From Panax quinquefolius (lineage: Eukaryota; Streptophyta; Magnoliopsida; Apiales; Araliaceae): DNA of 64,000 nucleotides. Below are positions 1-11,890 of the stretch, piece after piece. Below the pieces are notes generated by a model, which saw nothing but the letters and a program-made list of their open reading frames with translations, was not told where the DNA came from and searched no databases. The stretch lies in assembly GCA_020205615.1 (NCBI GenBank), contig CM035152.1, forward strand, positions 150,836,166-150,900,165, read 5' to 3'. The first letter of the stretch is position 1; each line of letters starts with the position of its first letter. A program made the translations under genes and the position numbers.

Positions 1-720
1 ATCGACTAATGAAGTCTTCTTATGATCATCTTGTGGAAGACTTCATCTCGAATGGCTTCATAACTCAATCTGGATGTTGATTGGGTTGTTGCTTAGGTCT
101 TCTGTTAGCTTGCATGCCATTCGTTGAGTGCTCTCTAGTTTCCTTCAAGTGGGACGTATCTATGCAGTGTCAACTAGAGGTTTCATTCCTTTAGATATTC
201 AGGTAGTGCTCATTTGTTGAGAATCGTATTTGCTCTACGATTCTGCTTTGGCATTGTGAGCACATCTGTTGATGTCTTAGTTCTGCACTCTACGATTCAC
301 CTTTGGCTGTGTAGACACTACGACTCTGAGATCAGATCTTGACACTATGATTTTTGTCGTTGTGCTTGTTGTCTTCATCCGATCTTGCTTCGACCACGAT
401 CTCCGCCTTTGGTATGATTAGTGGACTCTACAACTCGAGTGTAGTCTACGATTCTCGAGTCAGCCTCGCGAGATACTAGGTCGGCTTGTAGATAGTCGCC
501 TCTCACGATTCTCGAACACGACTTCCTCAAGAGACTACTACCCCGAGGAAGTGCTACTCGACACACTACGATCCTTCCTCGCCTCTCCGGCGCTTCATTT
601 AACTCGAGATCTACTATCTTGCAGACTACGATTCCGCCCTCGATAGCTCTCAAGTTATTCTCGACTCTCCGGCGCATCACGATTTACGTGCAAAGGCTTC
701 GACGATCGATGAAGCCTATC
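1..720. other. unassigned DNA with recurring CTACGATTC words
   Basis: I recognise no gene here. The word CTACGATTC or a close variant recurs irregularly (near 233, 289, 316, 444, 508, 563 and 625), next to short matches such as CACGATTCTCG. The spacing is irregular, so this is not a simple tandem satellite. It may be part of a degraded LTR or another old repeat. The open frame at 375-680 on the minus strand has no recognisable protein features and is probably chance. Confidence 0.3.
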
Positions 721-726
721 TCATTA

Positions 727-900
727 CATCATAAGATCAACCTAACATGTTTGATCTTTCTACATTTATAGTCCTTGTACATCATTTCTTTTAAGGACTT
801 TACAAAGTTGTTTTACTTATGTAGGATCAACCTAACACATTTGATCAATTCATTCTAAGTCCTTATACATATGTTTCTATTATCTATCAAGGACTTTACA
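727..900 (+). repeat. two-copy direct repeat, period about 95 bp
   Basis: The stretch GGATCAACCTAACATGTTTG at about 727 returns at about 823 with small changes. Each copy ends in AGGACTTTACA (about 793 and 890). The two copies are diverged, which indicates an old local duplication. Confidence 0.6.
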
Positions 901-932
901 GTTTTCTTAATGCAAGCATACTTGCATATTCA

Positions 933-935
<3 letters not shown>

Positions 936-979
<44 letters not shown>
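936..979. repeat. (TA)n microsatellite
   Basis: An uninterrupted TA dinucleotide run of about 44 bp is seen directly. Confidence 0.95.
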
Positions 980-981
<2 letters not shown>

Positions 982-1422
982 TAATCAAATCATATGTAAA
1001 TAGGAATATAATTCACATACTTATTCCTGACAGTAACTAATACATAAACAACATGTACACCAAAACCAGCTTTAGTCAACCATGATACTAAGCAAATACA
1101 TGGTAACCATAACAACATAAAAAAGTAACCAAAATACCAAATTAAGGTAACAAAATGGTATCCTAATCTTAAGCTAACAAAGAACTAAAACATAATGCGT
1201 AAGTACCCAAACAAATTATATGATAGTATTTATTTTTTATTGCTTGACGTAGCTACTGATGTAAACATTACATCAAGCCCTAGAAATTGGTCTTCAGGTC
1301 GTCAAGATATGATGCATAAGTAAAATGGCAAAATGAAGATGAGACAATTATGATCATTCAAAAGCGTATATATATGTTAAGAGCCTAAACAATTTGAAAA
1401 TAATTATCCACTTTAACAAATA

Positions 1423-1704
1423 TTATGTTGTTAAATGTTGTCTATCGCAAATAACCCAGTCATAGAGAAAATTAACATAAACAGAATGTCGCCAGAAGTA
1501 CAGACTCAGAGTATGACAACAACACTTCAACCATGTACATACCGCATGGTAGGTTCCAAAATGAGGCAGTTCTACCAAAGCAAGAACTCCATCGTCTGAA
1601 GAAGTAGATTCAGTCTGCTGACGACGAAGGGCTTCAAGAGGAGAGAGAGAAGTAGTAAGGGCGGAGAGAGAGAGAGACCGAATGAGAATGACGAAGGGCT
1701 TCAA
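1423..1704 (-). CDS. uncharacterised 93-residue open frame, doubtful
   Basis: The frame starts in a serine/leucine-rich stretch and continues through RRQQTESTSSDDGVLALVELPHFG. A possible splice donor (GCG|GTATGTAC in minus sense, near 1543) would end a first coding exon there, but I found no convincing following exon. The 5' part overlaps the 67-bp tandem duplication at 1623-1756, and 67 is not a multiple of three, so the second unit is in another frame. It may be the first exon of a small gene or a chance frame. No family is recognised. Confidence 0.2.
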   Translation of the reverse strand: MKPFVILIRSLSLSALTTSLSPLEALRRQQTESTSSDDGVLALVELPHFGTYHAVCTWLKCCCHTLSLYFWRHSVYVNFLYDWVICDRQHLTT

Positions 1705-1756
1705 GAGGAGAGAGAGAAATAGTAAGGGCGGAGAGAGAGAGAGACCGAATGAGAAG
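1623..1756. repeat. 67-bp unit in perfect tandem, two copies
   Basis: The unit starts GACGAAGGGCTTCAAGAGG and contains two GA-rich runs. It occurs at 1623-1689 and 1690-1756 with only one or two base differences, so the duplication is recent. Confidence 0.9.
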
Positions 1757-3588
1757 GGAATGTTTCAGGAAGATGGAAACTAATTTGCCATGTCAGCCCA
1801 TTAATATTAATCCCTTAAATTAAGGACTCCTAATTGTATTGGTATTGTAAATAAATATGATGAAATGTCATATTTTTGTAATTATTTTATGGATGTATGA
1901 TTATTGTAATTATTTTTAAAAATGTACTATAATATGTAATTTATCCAAGAATATTTTAGATTGAATAGCTAGAAAGTCACTCTCTCACCTACATTGAAAA
2001 TAATTAATGACATATTATTATGGGTAATTTTGTCATTTTATTTATCTCCTTAATATGCGTGAAAAATCTATCAGGATTTTTATCCTCAAACGGAGGGAGT
2101 AGTACTGTGCTACCTCTATTTTAAATTACATTATTGATTTTTAAAAGTTAATTTATAATATTTTTAAATTTAAAATCGAGATGATTTATTAAAAATTATG
2201 AAACAATAAATCTTTCAACGAGTATACTTTTTAAATAGTTTATAATATATATCGTTGTATTAATTAAAATTAAAATTACTTTAATTCAAAAAATTTAAAT
2301 AATTTAAATTTTCCATCATGTGAAATTGTCATTAAAGTACGTTGATATCGTTGTCACCATTATTGTAATATATTTTTTTGGTACTAGCTTCTATTGTTGT
2401 TTATTTTGGTGCTATGAAACTACAAGATCTATTTATTTATTTTTTTTATCAAAGTATTCATAACGTTTTAAACTAAAGATATATTTTTACAGTACCAAAA
2501 ATTTTAAAAATTTATTTATATTTTTTCGATAATAATCATATGAAAATTTTATCATATCACACTTATGTTGTTTGAATAGTAAACTATATTTTCACATGTT
2601 TTTTGATATTTTTATCATCAATGATATTTTTGATATTTTTCTTAAAATAATATTAAGGAAATTTACCTTTAATTTTTGAATGAAAATAAAAATAATTATT
2701 CTTGACAAAATTCTACCATCTCTAAACCATTAAATTTTCTTTATATCCTAATTTATATTCACAAGTTTCTGGCTTTATATCTTTTGAAGTGGCCCTTGCA
2801 TAAATTGAGATTTTACATTTACTTTTTTATATTTTTACACGCATGTCGAATTTTTATTAATTAATATATTTTTATATGCATGTTTAATTTTTATTAACTA
2901 ATTATATGAATAAAATATTAAAAAATGATGTGATAATATTAATTTCTTAAAATAAGTATTAATTTTTTTAATATTGTAAACTTTAAAAAATTATTTATTG
3001 AAAATTTTATTACCTCATAATTTTTTAGTAAATTATTTTAAATTTAAATTTAAAAATATTTAATTGACTTTAAAAATTAACGGCAAATTTATAATTTAGA
3101 ACAAAAAATATTTTATACGACTTATAGGTATACGTATCGGCTTTGATTACTACATTCACATTCGACATATAACTAATTAGTCACAAATAAATTATGTTTC
3201 AATAATTTCTTACTCAATAATCAGACGGTTGACAGTTGGTTATAATTGGTCCGAATAGAATAATCTACTACAAGTGTTTTGCGTTGCAGGGAATGATTTG
3301 AGGTGGGGTCACCGATCACAGAGCAAGAGCAGAACGAATTTTATGGCGCCAGAGCCACTCTCCCCCGAATCTCTCTTCCCGTAAAAATAGAGATGTATAT
3401 ATTTTAGTATATTAATCTATAGAAATAAAGTATATCTGATTTTTGATTTTATCGAGATGGTTGGTTGTCATTAATTTCCGCAAAGAATCTGATTCTTAAT
3501 TAACTACTACTCGATAGAGGGGCTGGTTTTAAGTAGCATAATAGGGGAACAGGAGGAGGAGGCGGCATCGCTCTTGGGAAGAGAAGAG
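1757..3588. other. AT-rich intergenic DNA and upstream region of the transporter gene
   Basis: About 1.8 kb with no coding signal. A Stowaway-like terminus (ACGGAGGGAGTA) ends at about 2101, but I could not find its matching left end. The sequence is very AT-rich from 2100 to 3200. GC content rises from about 3290, and a GGCGCC-containing, CT-rich stretch at about 3340-3380 plus the purine-rich stretch at 3545-3588 probably belong to the promoter or 5' leader of the next gene. Confidence 0.45.
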
Positions 3589-6500
3589 ATGCATCTCCAG
3601 GTTGAAATGGAAGGACCCAGAGACGACGCCGCCACTGCCGACAGGAAGGTTCACTCCGATGATCAGTTAGCCATTGAAATTCCGGACACCGCCCATCAGA
3701 TTAGCCAAGGTTTCTGTTCTTTTTTCTTTTTTCGTTTACTTGTATTTCGAATTTTGCGATCTGGGTTAAGTTCTAAATTGATTTTGGTTTTGCTATATAC
3801 CAAATGGGTATTTTTAATTATATATTTACATGTATTTTATGTGGGTATTTTGTGCATACCGTCATAAATGTTAAAATTTGTTTTTTAGGGAAATGAGATG
3901 AAAAACATGGGAAATGAAGAACAAATTACTATCTCTTAGCAAACTTTGCTGTATAAATTTGACTTAGAATTGTTCCCATGATGCAAAAACCAAGCTTTGT
4001 TTCAGAATTGAAATGTCATCTTTCCTAATTTCCCATTTTCATAAGAATGTAACACCATGTTTTCTTCATAAGTTGATTCCTGTTGCTTAATAGATTTCGT
4101 TCTTCTTGCATGGCCTTTTATATATGGCCAGTCAATTAAATGGTAAGCTAATGGAATTGATTTGTACTAAGTTAAAGTGTATTTTCACCTGTATTGGGAT
4201 TTGTAGATTCATGGTTACAAGTGGGGTTTGTTCTCACCACTGGTATCAACAGTGCTTATGTGCTAGGATACTCTGGCGCAGTCATGGTTCCTCTTGGTTG
4301 GATAGGAGGCGTTGTTGGTTTAATTGCAGCCACCGCCATATCATTGTATGCGAATGCTCTTATTGCCAAACTCCACGAATATGGGGGAAAGAGGCATATT
4401 AGATACAGAGACCTTGCAGGATTCATTTATGGTATGCTGTATAGCAATCCCATTACATTTGTTATTTGACTAATATAATTAGTTTATGGTTTACGTTAGT
4501 GCTTTTCTTGAATCGGGATTTTATTTTTGCAGGTAGGAAAGCTTATTCTCTTACGTGGGCATTGCAATATGTGAATCTTTTTATGATTAATGTTGGATAT
4601 ATCATTTTAGCCGGTCAGGCTCTAAAGGTAAGTTCATTTGAGAAATTTGAGTTATCATACATCCAAATAGACAAGAATTATTATGTTAACTTTCGTAAAT
4701 GTTTTCAAGCTAGATTCTGGTTTTCTATTTTATTTTATTTTTATTTTTTTTTGTGTGCAATAAGCAGTGTTTATTTGACGAAACACCTCTATAAGCCTCT
4801 AAACAAGTTAAACACTTAACACGAATCTTTGGAATGTTTCAAATGTGTTATTCGTGTTTTTATGTTCTCAATCTTCTGATGATCATATAAATGGGAAGAT
4901 ATGATGATGAGAAGTCCTACGGTTAACATTTTTCACTTGATATATGCAGGCTATTTATGTTCTTTATAGGGATGACCATGCCATGAAGCTCCCATACTTC
5001 ATTGTAATAGCTGGGTTCGCATGTGGCATCTTTGCAATTGCAATTCCCCATTTGTCAGCTCTGAGGATCTGGCTAGGATTTTCAACATTCTTCAGCCTAG
5101 TATATATTGTTGTAGCAGTTGTGCTGTCTGCCAGAGATGGTATACTCTTTTCTCTTCATAATTTTCCGATATTATTTGTCCAGTGTGATATTACTTGAGA
5201 TGCCATGAACGATGTTTTTAAGTTTAACATTGAGGAGAAAAGGATCAAATTACTAGTTGATGTGCAAGCAGATGATATCATCTGTCTATTTGTTTCTTCT
5301 TTTTTTCCCTATTGTCCATTCTTAACTAGATTTGGATTTGATGGTGACTATTGACTGTTGTGGGAGATGGTAAGACATCAAAGTCTTCATATAAGTTGGA
5401 ACTTTTCAACTCTTCTACAACATCATTTGGTCAATATTTTTTTTTTGGATACACAAGTTTGGCCCAAGTATGGGAATTGGAATCAGCAACCTTGAGGTTA
5501 GAAGATTTTTAATGACTTTTAGGTGATGAACCATGTGCCTGGATTGGTGCCTTGGAAGTTGTAACTTGTCAGAGCCGTCATTTATCCTTAACTAGGTGTT
5601 TTTACAACTATGGTATAGGAACAACTTGATTTCTTTAGGGGCAACATTAAGCAGCATGCCTTATTTTGCATGATATTATCTCATTATAGAGATATATCTT
5701 ATGTAAGTAACCATTGTGATTACATAATTATGCGGAATGTTTTTGATTAATTGCAGACCTTGAGGAATTTCATTTTAAGAATTAAACATAATTCAATGTT
5801 TTGGAGTATTCTAGATTCATGTATTTGGATATTCAAGGAGCTTTAATGTGGTTCATGTATCGGTGATGTGCATGTATCGGTGATATGCATGTATCCTAGA
5901 GTCCTATTAATACCTATGTAAGTATTTGTTTCTGGTAAGAGAAGTGAGCCAAAGTGAATTGAAAATTATAATTGAAGTCTCTTCATATATTACAACATTT
6001 CAATCTATATAGACTCGGAAAAATTCTCTCTCTTAATAACTCTATTGTCAGTAATATAATGTATATGTTCTTACAGGAATTGAAGCTCCGCCCAGGGACT
6101 ATAGCATTCCAGGAACAAAAACAAACAAGATATTTACTACTATTGGTGCAATGGCAAGCCTTGTTTTTGCGTTCAATACAGGAATGCTTCCAGAAATACA
6201 GGTAGGCCATATATCCTTGACGATTAACATATTATGTTGATGTATTGCATGGGATGCTTGTGTGATACAATAATATGCTGTTACGAAATTTCTTAGAAAT
6301 CAATGTGCATTTCATTTGTTACAAATGAGATATCTATGTCTATTTTAAATCTCCTTCATCACCTTATTCTTCCTACCATTTGGCATTCAGATTGAATACA
6401 AATATTCTGCCATGACGGTCAACAATGTGCCATTTTTGTTTCCTTCCCTATTGAGGACCTTTTGTGTCTCAGTGAAGCTTTGGGGAGACAGATTGAAATC

Positions 6501-7610
6501 TTGATAGAGTTACTGCACATCATGATGTTCATTACCTGCAGTTATGTGATTTAAGTGCTGATTCTGACTATTGCTACAGTTAACGAATTGCAGTTTAAAT
6601 TATCTTTTATTGAAAAAATGTGGAAGTTTAATTCCATTTTCTGATTGAAAAACAAGTAAATGAAAGATCTTATTAGTCGCTGTAGAGTTCCAATTAATAG
6701 TAGAGGATCCCTTATAGTTGGGGCCGTCTTTATTTCTCTGTCTTTCTTTCTCCATTCATTTATTTCCACCTTTCCATTTGTTGCTTATAAGTTACTTGAC
6801 TTTTTCTAATTATCTTGTTACAGGCCACAGTGAAACAGCCTGTTGTCAAGAACATGATGAAAGGTCTTTACTTTCAATTCACAATAGGCGTTTTGCCATT
6901 ATATGCTGTTGCCTTCATGGGTTATTGGGCCTATGGATCCAATGCATCGCCCTATTTGCTCAATAGTGTCAGCGGTCCAGTTTGGGTGAAGACAATCGCC
7001 AATCTTTCTGCCTTCCTGCAAACTGTCATTGCTTTGCATGTAAATCTTACTTTCCCCCCTGTTTCTTTGTAAACAATAGTTGTTCATGATGTTTGATCAC
7101 ATTTACCAAGGAATTTCACTATTGGACTGGCCTCTCATGGATACCTCATGACACAATATACGAGACTTGTGCATGTTCTTCATATCATCTCTTCAATTAC
7201 TAAACTAACATTCCTACCTCTGCTGTTTGTAGATATTTGCCAGTCCAATGTACGAGTACTTGGATACAAAGTATGGCATTAAGGGAAGTGCATTGGCTGC
7301 TCGGAACTTGTCATTCAGAATTGGGGTGAGGGGTGGTTATCTTGCGTTAACCACATTTCTATCTGCTCTACTGCCATTCATCGGAGACTTCATGAGCCTC
7401 ACAGGGGCTATCAGCACGTTTCCCCTCACATTTATCCTTGCAAACCACATGTACTTGGTTGCTAAAAGGAAGAAATTAACTGCTTTATCAAAGGTCTGGC
7501 ACTGGGTCAATGTCTTCTTTTTTGGCTGCATGTCTGTTGCAGCAGCAATTTCAGCCTTCAGGCTTATTGCTGTAGACTCTAAAACTTATCATGTGTTTGC
7601 TGATTTATGA
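3589..7610 (+). CDS. proline/compatible-solute transporter, AAAP family, ProT type
   Basis: Seven exons give 449 residues: 3589-3709, 4207-4431, 4533-4627, 4950-5139, 6077-6201, 6824-7039 and 7233-7610. All introns are GT-AG and all phases agree, with TGA at 7608-7610. The cytosolic N-terminus (about residues 1-40) is acidic and hydrophilic, followed by the family signature around [20 protein letters not shown] and about ten hydrophobic segments. Length and sequence fit plant ProT proteins, proton symporters of proline, glycine betaine and GABA in the plasma membrane. ATG 3589 was chosen as the first in-frame ATG; 3607 is an alternative start. No frameshift or missing segment is seen. Substrate preference within ProT/AAAP cannot be read from sequence alone. 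Confidence 0.93.
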
Positions 7611-10024
7611 TGGAACGTTGAAGCTCATTTGATAGTGCATTCCTATTATTGGATTTGATGCTTTTCAACAGAAATGCAGCCTTCAAGTCATATATAATGT
7701 TTCCCAGTGTTCGTATTGCTTCATGACTATTTCTTTACCTTAACATTTCATACTCAACAAAATGCAAAATTATTATGTGGGATTTGCGAAAGGGGGCAAG
7801 CAGCAATACTTGTGTATGTGTGAGATTGCTAACGATTAAAGACTGATGATTTTTGTCTTTCGGATGATTTGAGTAAAGGCAAAGGAACTCTCTTCTCTTG
7901 AATTTGGGCTTTACTGCCTTTCCTTTGATAAAAGGACTTATGGTCCATCAACAAAATACCAGAAACAGAAGAACAAATATATGTATACAATAAAGAAAGA
8001 TTTTTGCCAGAAAATTTACCTCTAGAGGTTGGAAAGGATCTATTGTACGTAGAACTTACTGTGAGAACGTTTGTTTCACATAGTTTTTAATCGTGATACT
8101 GATAAACGTGTGCCATATTGTTGGCGTAGACATTGTTTTAAATAAGGTGCAGCAACCAATAACTAAACAGTATGATTTTTCAACAATACAAAACCAGTAC
8201 AATTTCTCGCTATTCATACAATTAGTCGTCTGTCCTACCATTTTGTTTCATGGGAGCTGAGGGTATATTCTTACAATGATAACCAAATACAAAAGGTAAG
8301 CTTCTATAACATCTTGCTACTCCAAGCAGCATGTTGCTGCCCTTTCAAAATAAACTTTTCTGCAAACTTCAAGTGATTGCAAAGAATCTTCACAAGAGCT
8401 GCAATGATTAACAAAACAAAGAGATGTAATATCTATAAGCAGTAGAATTAATAACATAAGCTAATTGGAAACAGAAAACATACTGAAAGTAGCAATTATA
8501 TAAACGTTAACAGGCTGAATAGGTACTAGTCCCACATCGATAAGATAATTTTAAGTTGAAGGATATTCAACAAGTGTATTAAAGCCTTAGTTGTGGACTC
8601 CTCTCCCCCAGCAAAACAAAGTGCAACGATATTAACTCTAAAACTAGGGAACAAAAGAGAAAACAAGTTTTGGTCACTATGATTTGTTATTGGTGAAGTA
8701 TGATCCGAACTTTAATTCAAAGATGATTGTAAAGTTATCTAAAGGATAATTGGGCATGTTCTTCGAGCAAAGGCCGGTGGTTTTAGGGCATCTTATATTG
8801 TGTTATATAAGGAGAGGATCCTGAAATTGTAATGTGTATGAAATTTTCAAAAGATAGTGAACCTAATCAGCCAATCACCGTAGACCAGCCCAACGATTGG
8901 GTGAACCAACCCAATTTGTGTCTTGTGTGATTATTTTTTTATTTTCTCTTTACTGTTATTTTCACTGTGTTTTATTTTCTAACATAACTGCCATTATTTT
9001 CTTCCTCATTGATAGAATATTCTCTAACTGTACTACTGTCTTATTTTGGTTGGTTAGGTTCCTCATTTGTTAGAGCATAAAATGAGTGGGGTTCGAGTGA
9101 AGAAGGATGCAAAATGTGAAACAATTTTCTTCAGTAATTTCTCTGCAAGTTTTCCTTTATTTCTCGCATTTGTTCTTTCAATTTTGTGACAGTCGTCTTT
9201 GGAAAAAGATAAACAAGTAAGTGGTGTGGCATTTTGCTACCATTTCCATGAAATAGGCAAGAAAATACCAACGGCCCTAATAATATTTTGTCTTTTGCAT
9301 TTTAAACAAGGATCCCAGTTCAGAATCACTCACTATTACTGGTTCAAATCAGAATTCATATAAATTTCACAAAATCCGAGGTCAGGTGGACCCATTTGCT
9401 ATTCAAAATATTTTTGAAAAATAAATTGATTATTTAAACTTTGAACTTATGGTTAATTAAACTTTTTTTTATATACAAATGATAACAATAATTATCTCTA
9501 CTCACAATAATAAGACACGCAGTACAGCCCCAGCCTCATTGCCAGCACAATCAATTAATAATTGACATTTAGACACTATATACGCAAATCTTTTAACTTT
9601 TTTTTGCCCCAGCTAATGACAGTTTATTTGCTCTTTTTGGAGCCAATGACAAATCCACACAGATATGCAGACAGAAAAAAATCACTATATTCAGCATCAT
9701 AATTTGATTGTAAACTTGCGTTTCTAAATAAAGCAATAACTAAATTATAGCTATAAAGAGTAACGAGCTCAATGTGTAACCCAAGTATTAATTAGTCTGT
9801 ACATATGCAATGGAAACAGACTGGTCGAATCACCTGGATCATACAAATAGGATTTTAAAAGAGCTTGCTTTGTTTGTATACAAGAAAACTCTTTTGCAGG
9901 TAACTTTAAATTAATAAACAAACAATTTGCAGATAAGTTGTTTTAATAGATATCAACTTCCACAAACATATCTTATAAAAGAAAAAAGAGGTCAGCCTGA
10001 GGCATAAACTTACCACAGGTGATA
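7611..10024. other. intergenic region between two convergent genes
   Basis: This holds the 3' untranslated region of the transporter gene (from 7611) and that of the minus-strand Yos1-like gene (just below 10025). Between them I see no coding exon. The only notable site is the snRNA-type upstream element at 8528-8539, listed separately. Confidence 0.6.
8528..8539 (+). promoter_or_regulatory. match to plant snRNA upstream sequence element (USE)
   Basis: AGTCCCACATCG matches the plant USE consensus RTCCCACATCG exactly. A TATTAAAG word lies about 37 bp downstream, roughly the spacing of Pol II type snRNA promoters, but the sequence beyond it is not a U1, U2, U4 or U5 RNA that I recognise. It may be a dispersed USE-bearing repeat or an snRNA pseudogene promoter. 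Confidence 0.35.
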
Positions 10025-10258
10025 TCACCCTGAAACTAGCTTCACAACAATGCAGAGGGAGTTGAGTATTATAAGAAGAACTCTCAAGTATTGGGTTGCA
10101 TATATGAGACCGATGAGCTGCCCCTTGAATGAGTTTCTCTTGACCCCTGAAAATTCCTGGAAGCTCCACCCTCTTGGTGTCAGAAAGCGGTCCTCATTCA
10201 AAATTGCCAGTACATTTGCAAGAAGCAGACAGCCTTCCAGCAGTGTCCACAAACCCAT
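10025..10258 (-). CDS. Yos1/IER3IP1-like ER-to-Golgi transport protein
   Basis: One coding exon gives 77 residues starting MGLWTLLEG and ending VVKLVSG. Two hydrophobic segments (about residues 3-20 and 55-73) flank a conserved hydrophilic middle with NEDRFL, RGW and SFKGQLIGL. This matches the very short Yos1 family (yeast Yos1p, human IER3IP1), membrane proteins of COPII vesicles that work with Yip1/Yif1 in ER-to-Golgi traffic. The frame continues three codons upstream to another ATG. However, a splice acceptor (CATGCAG|GAAATGGG) puts the exon start at 10261, so MGLW is the natural start. Confidence 0.92.
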   Translation of the reverse strand: MGLWTLLEGCLLLANVLAILNEDRFLTPRGWSFQEFSGVKRNSFKGQLIGLIYATQYLRVLLIILNSLCIVVKLVSG

Positions 10259-10363
10259 TTCCTGCATGATTTAACAGTTTGCTAATCCCATTTGTTCAAC
10301 TTTTGGCCAAATTCAAGTTGAAGGCATTTTCTCCCAGGCACCACATAAAGAAGATAAAAACCC

Positions 10364-10412
10364 CACCCCCCACCACCTACCACCCACCACCCACCACCCA
10401 CCACCAACAACA
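10364..10412 (-). repeat. C/A-rich low-complexity tract, G-quadruplex-prone on the minus strand
   Basis: Runs of CCCACC repeat here on the plus strand. In the sense of the Yos1-like pre-mRNA this reads GGGTGG repeated, with five or more G-triplets, so the leader intron could form an RNA or DNA G-quadruplex. Confidence 0.7.
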
Positions 10413-11007
10413 CACACAAAGAAAAAGACAGACTTACACCAAAGTGACAAAACTATAAAAACAAAAGTTAGATGGCTTTTGCAGGTAATATACTTACGTG
10501 GTAACAATTAAGCTATACATTTCACAAATATAATTATTTGCTTATATGTCATTCAATATCATGAGGTGTGAAGTATAAAAAGAGGCATGTCCAACATATT
10601 TGATGCATTTAGGTCCCATATGATTAAGTAGGAAGGTAAATACCGAGTAAAGAAAAAGGTGCCTATTTACTGCCAGTACAAAAAAGCAGGTTTTTTTCTT
10701 TGCAATTTCTAGAACTAATAATTCCTGGATACCAAGCAAAGGTCTTAGTATGTTCACTTCTATTTCAATAGATTCTACCCAAATGTATAAGCTACTTATA
10801 AAAATATTCAGACATTCAATTCAACATGTAGCAGCTAGAAAAAGCTAAAAGAAAATCATAACATTGCAAAATCTTTTTAAGCCTCCAGAAAAATAACAAA
10901 TATGGATGTGGGGGGTCAAATGTAGTTTGAACACTATATATTTACCATGTTGTAACATGAATATGTGCAAAACAAACAAAAACAGCATGAAAACACATCT
11001 CTAATAG

Positions 11008-11200
11008 GAGTGATCATTCGGTTATAACCGAACCGAATAGGCTATTCAGTTATAACCGAATACCGAAATATTCATAATTTCACTATCCGAACTACTGACA
11101 GAATTTGACAATAACCGAATTACCGAATACCGAATTACCGATTTGAAATTCGGGTATTTTGATTAATAACCGAACCTGAACAGAGTCGTGAGGACCTCGA
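11008..11200. mobile_element. possible hAT-type remnant with CGGTTATAACCG motifs
   Basis: TAGGAGTGATCATTCGG is followed by dense repeats and inverted repeats of ACCGAA/TTCGGT, a pattern often found just inside the ends of plant hAT elements. I found neither the second terminus nor a target duplication. It lies in the leader intron of the Yos1-like gene. Confidence 0.3.
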
Positions 11201-11855
11201 GGTTGAAGAACAGAGTCAAGTTTGTCGGATTGTTGGATGTTTCTTCTAAAATCAAACTAGTAAAAATAAATTAAAAGTTTACAAAATATGCAGAAACAGA
11301 GAGTAGGATTAAATAAAATTGAGTTGGTGATGAAAAAGATACCCCTGTTCAAAGAAATTCCAGGAAAGCTATACCAAATAATCCTAACTAACAGAAGCAT
11401 CATCATGAATGGTAAAAAAGAAGAGCACAATTAAATTATTAGAAATCATATGATAAACAGAACTACATACGCATCCCATGAAAGTTGAAGACAAATTTAG
11501 GAAGAAACATCCAACAAGCCATAAAATTATTTTAGTGAATGAAAATTCAAAGTCGTCGAGTTTGAAGACTCACCGTCGTTGAGTCGCAGTGAGAGAGAGA
11601 TCGAGACGCGGAGTAGCCAAGGGTGACTGGGAGAGACGATGAAATCGTGACTTCGTGAGGCTGGAGATTGAGAGAGGCGGAGAAGAATAGAAGACGATCG
11701 GCGAAATCGAGACGAGTGGGAAGATGAATTGGGTGGGATTTGGGAATGAAAATTAGGGAGGAATGAGAATGGGATTTGGAAATGAAATTTGAGATCTGGA
11801 GTTAGGAATAGATCTGACGAGAATAACAGTGACATTTAAAATTAAAAAAAAAAAA

Positions 11856-11890
11856 CTGATATTTTCATGTCACGTGATATTTTCATGTCA
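11856..11890 (-). promoter_or_regulatory. duplicated 17-bp word with a CACGTG core upstream of the Yos1-like gene
   Basis: TGATATTTTCATGTCAC occurs twice in tandem (about 11858 and 11875). The junction creates TCACGTGA, a G-box (CACGTG). It lies about 20-50 bp upstream of the proposed leader exon. The regulatory role is inferred from the motif only. Confidence 0.35.

Larger units (their letters stand above)
10259..11840 (-). other. 5' leader of the Yos1-like gene: leader exon plus 1.3-kb intron
   Basis: On the minus strand a CT-rich, leader-like exon (about 11840 down to 11574) ends in a good donor, CGACG|GTGAGT. The matching acceptor is at 10262, so the intron is 11573-10262. A frame of 102 residues at 11527-11835 overlaps this exon. 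It is serine/proline-rich low-complexity sequence that runs past the donor, so I treat it as untranslated leader. The exact transcription start is unknown. Confidence 0.6.

Noticed and set aside
11527..11835. 102-residue serine-rich frame on the minus strand
   Set aside because: It overlaps the proposed leader exon of the Yos1-like gene and runs across its splice donor. There is no domain and it is low complexity.
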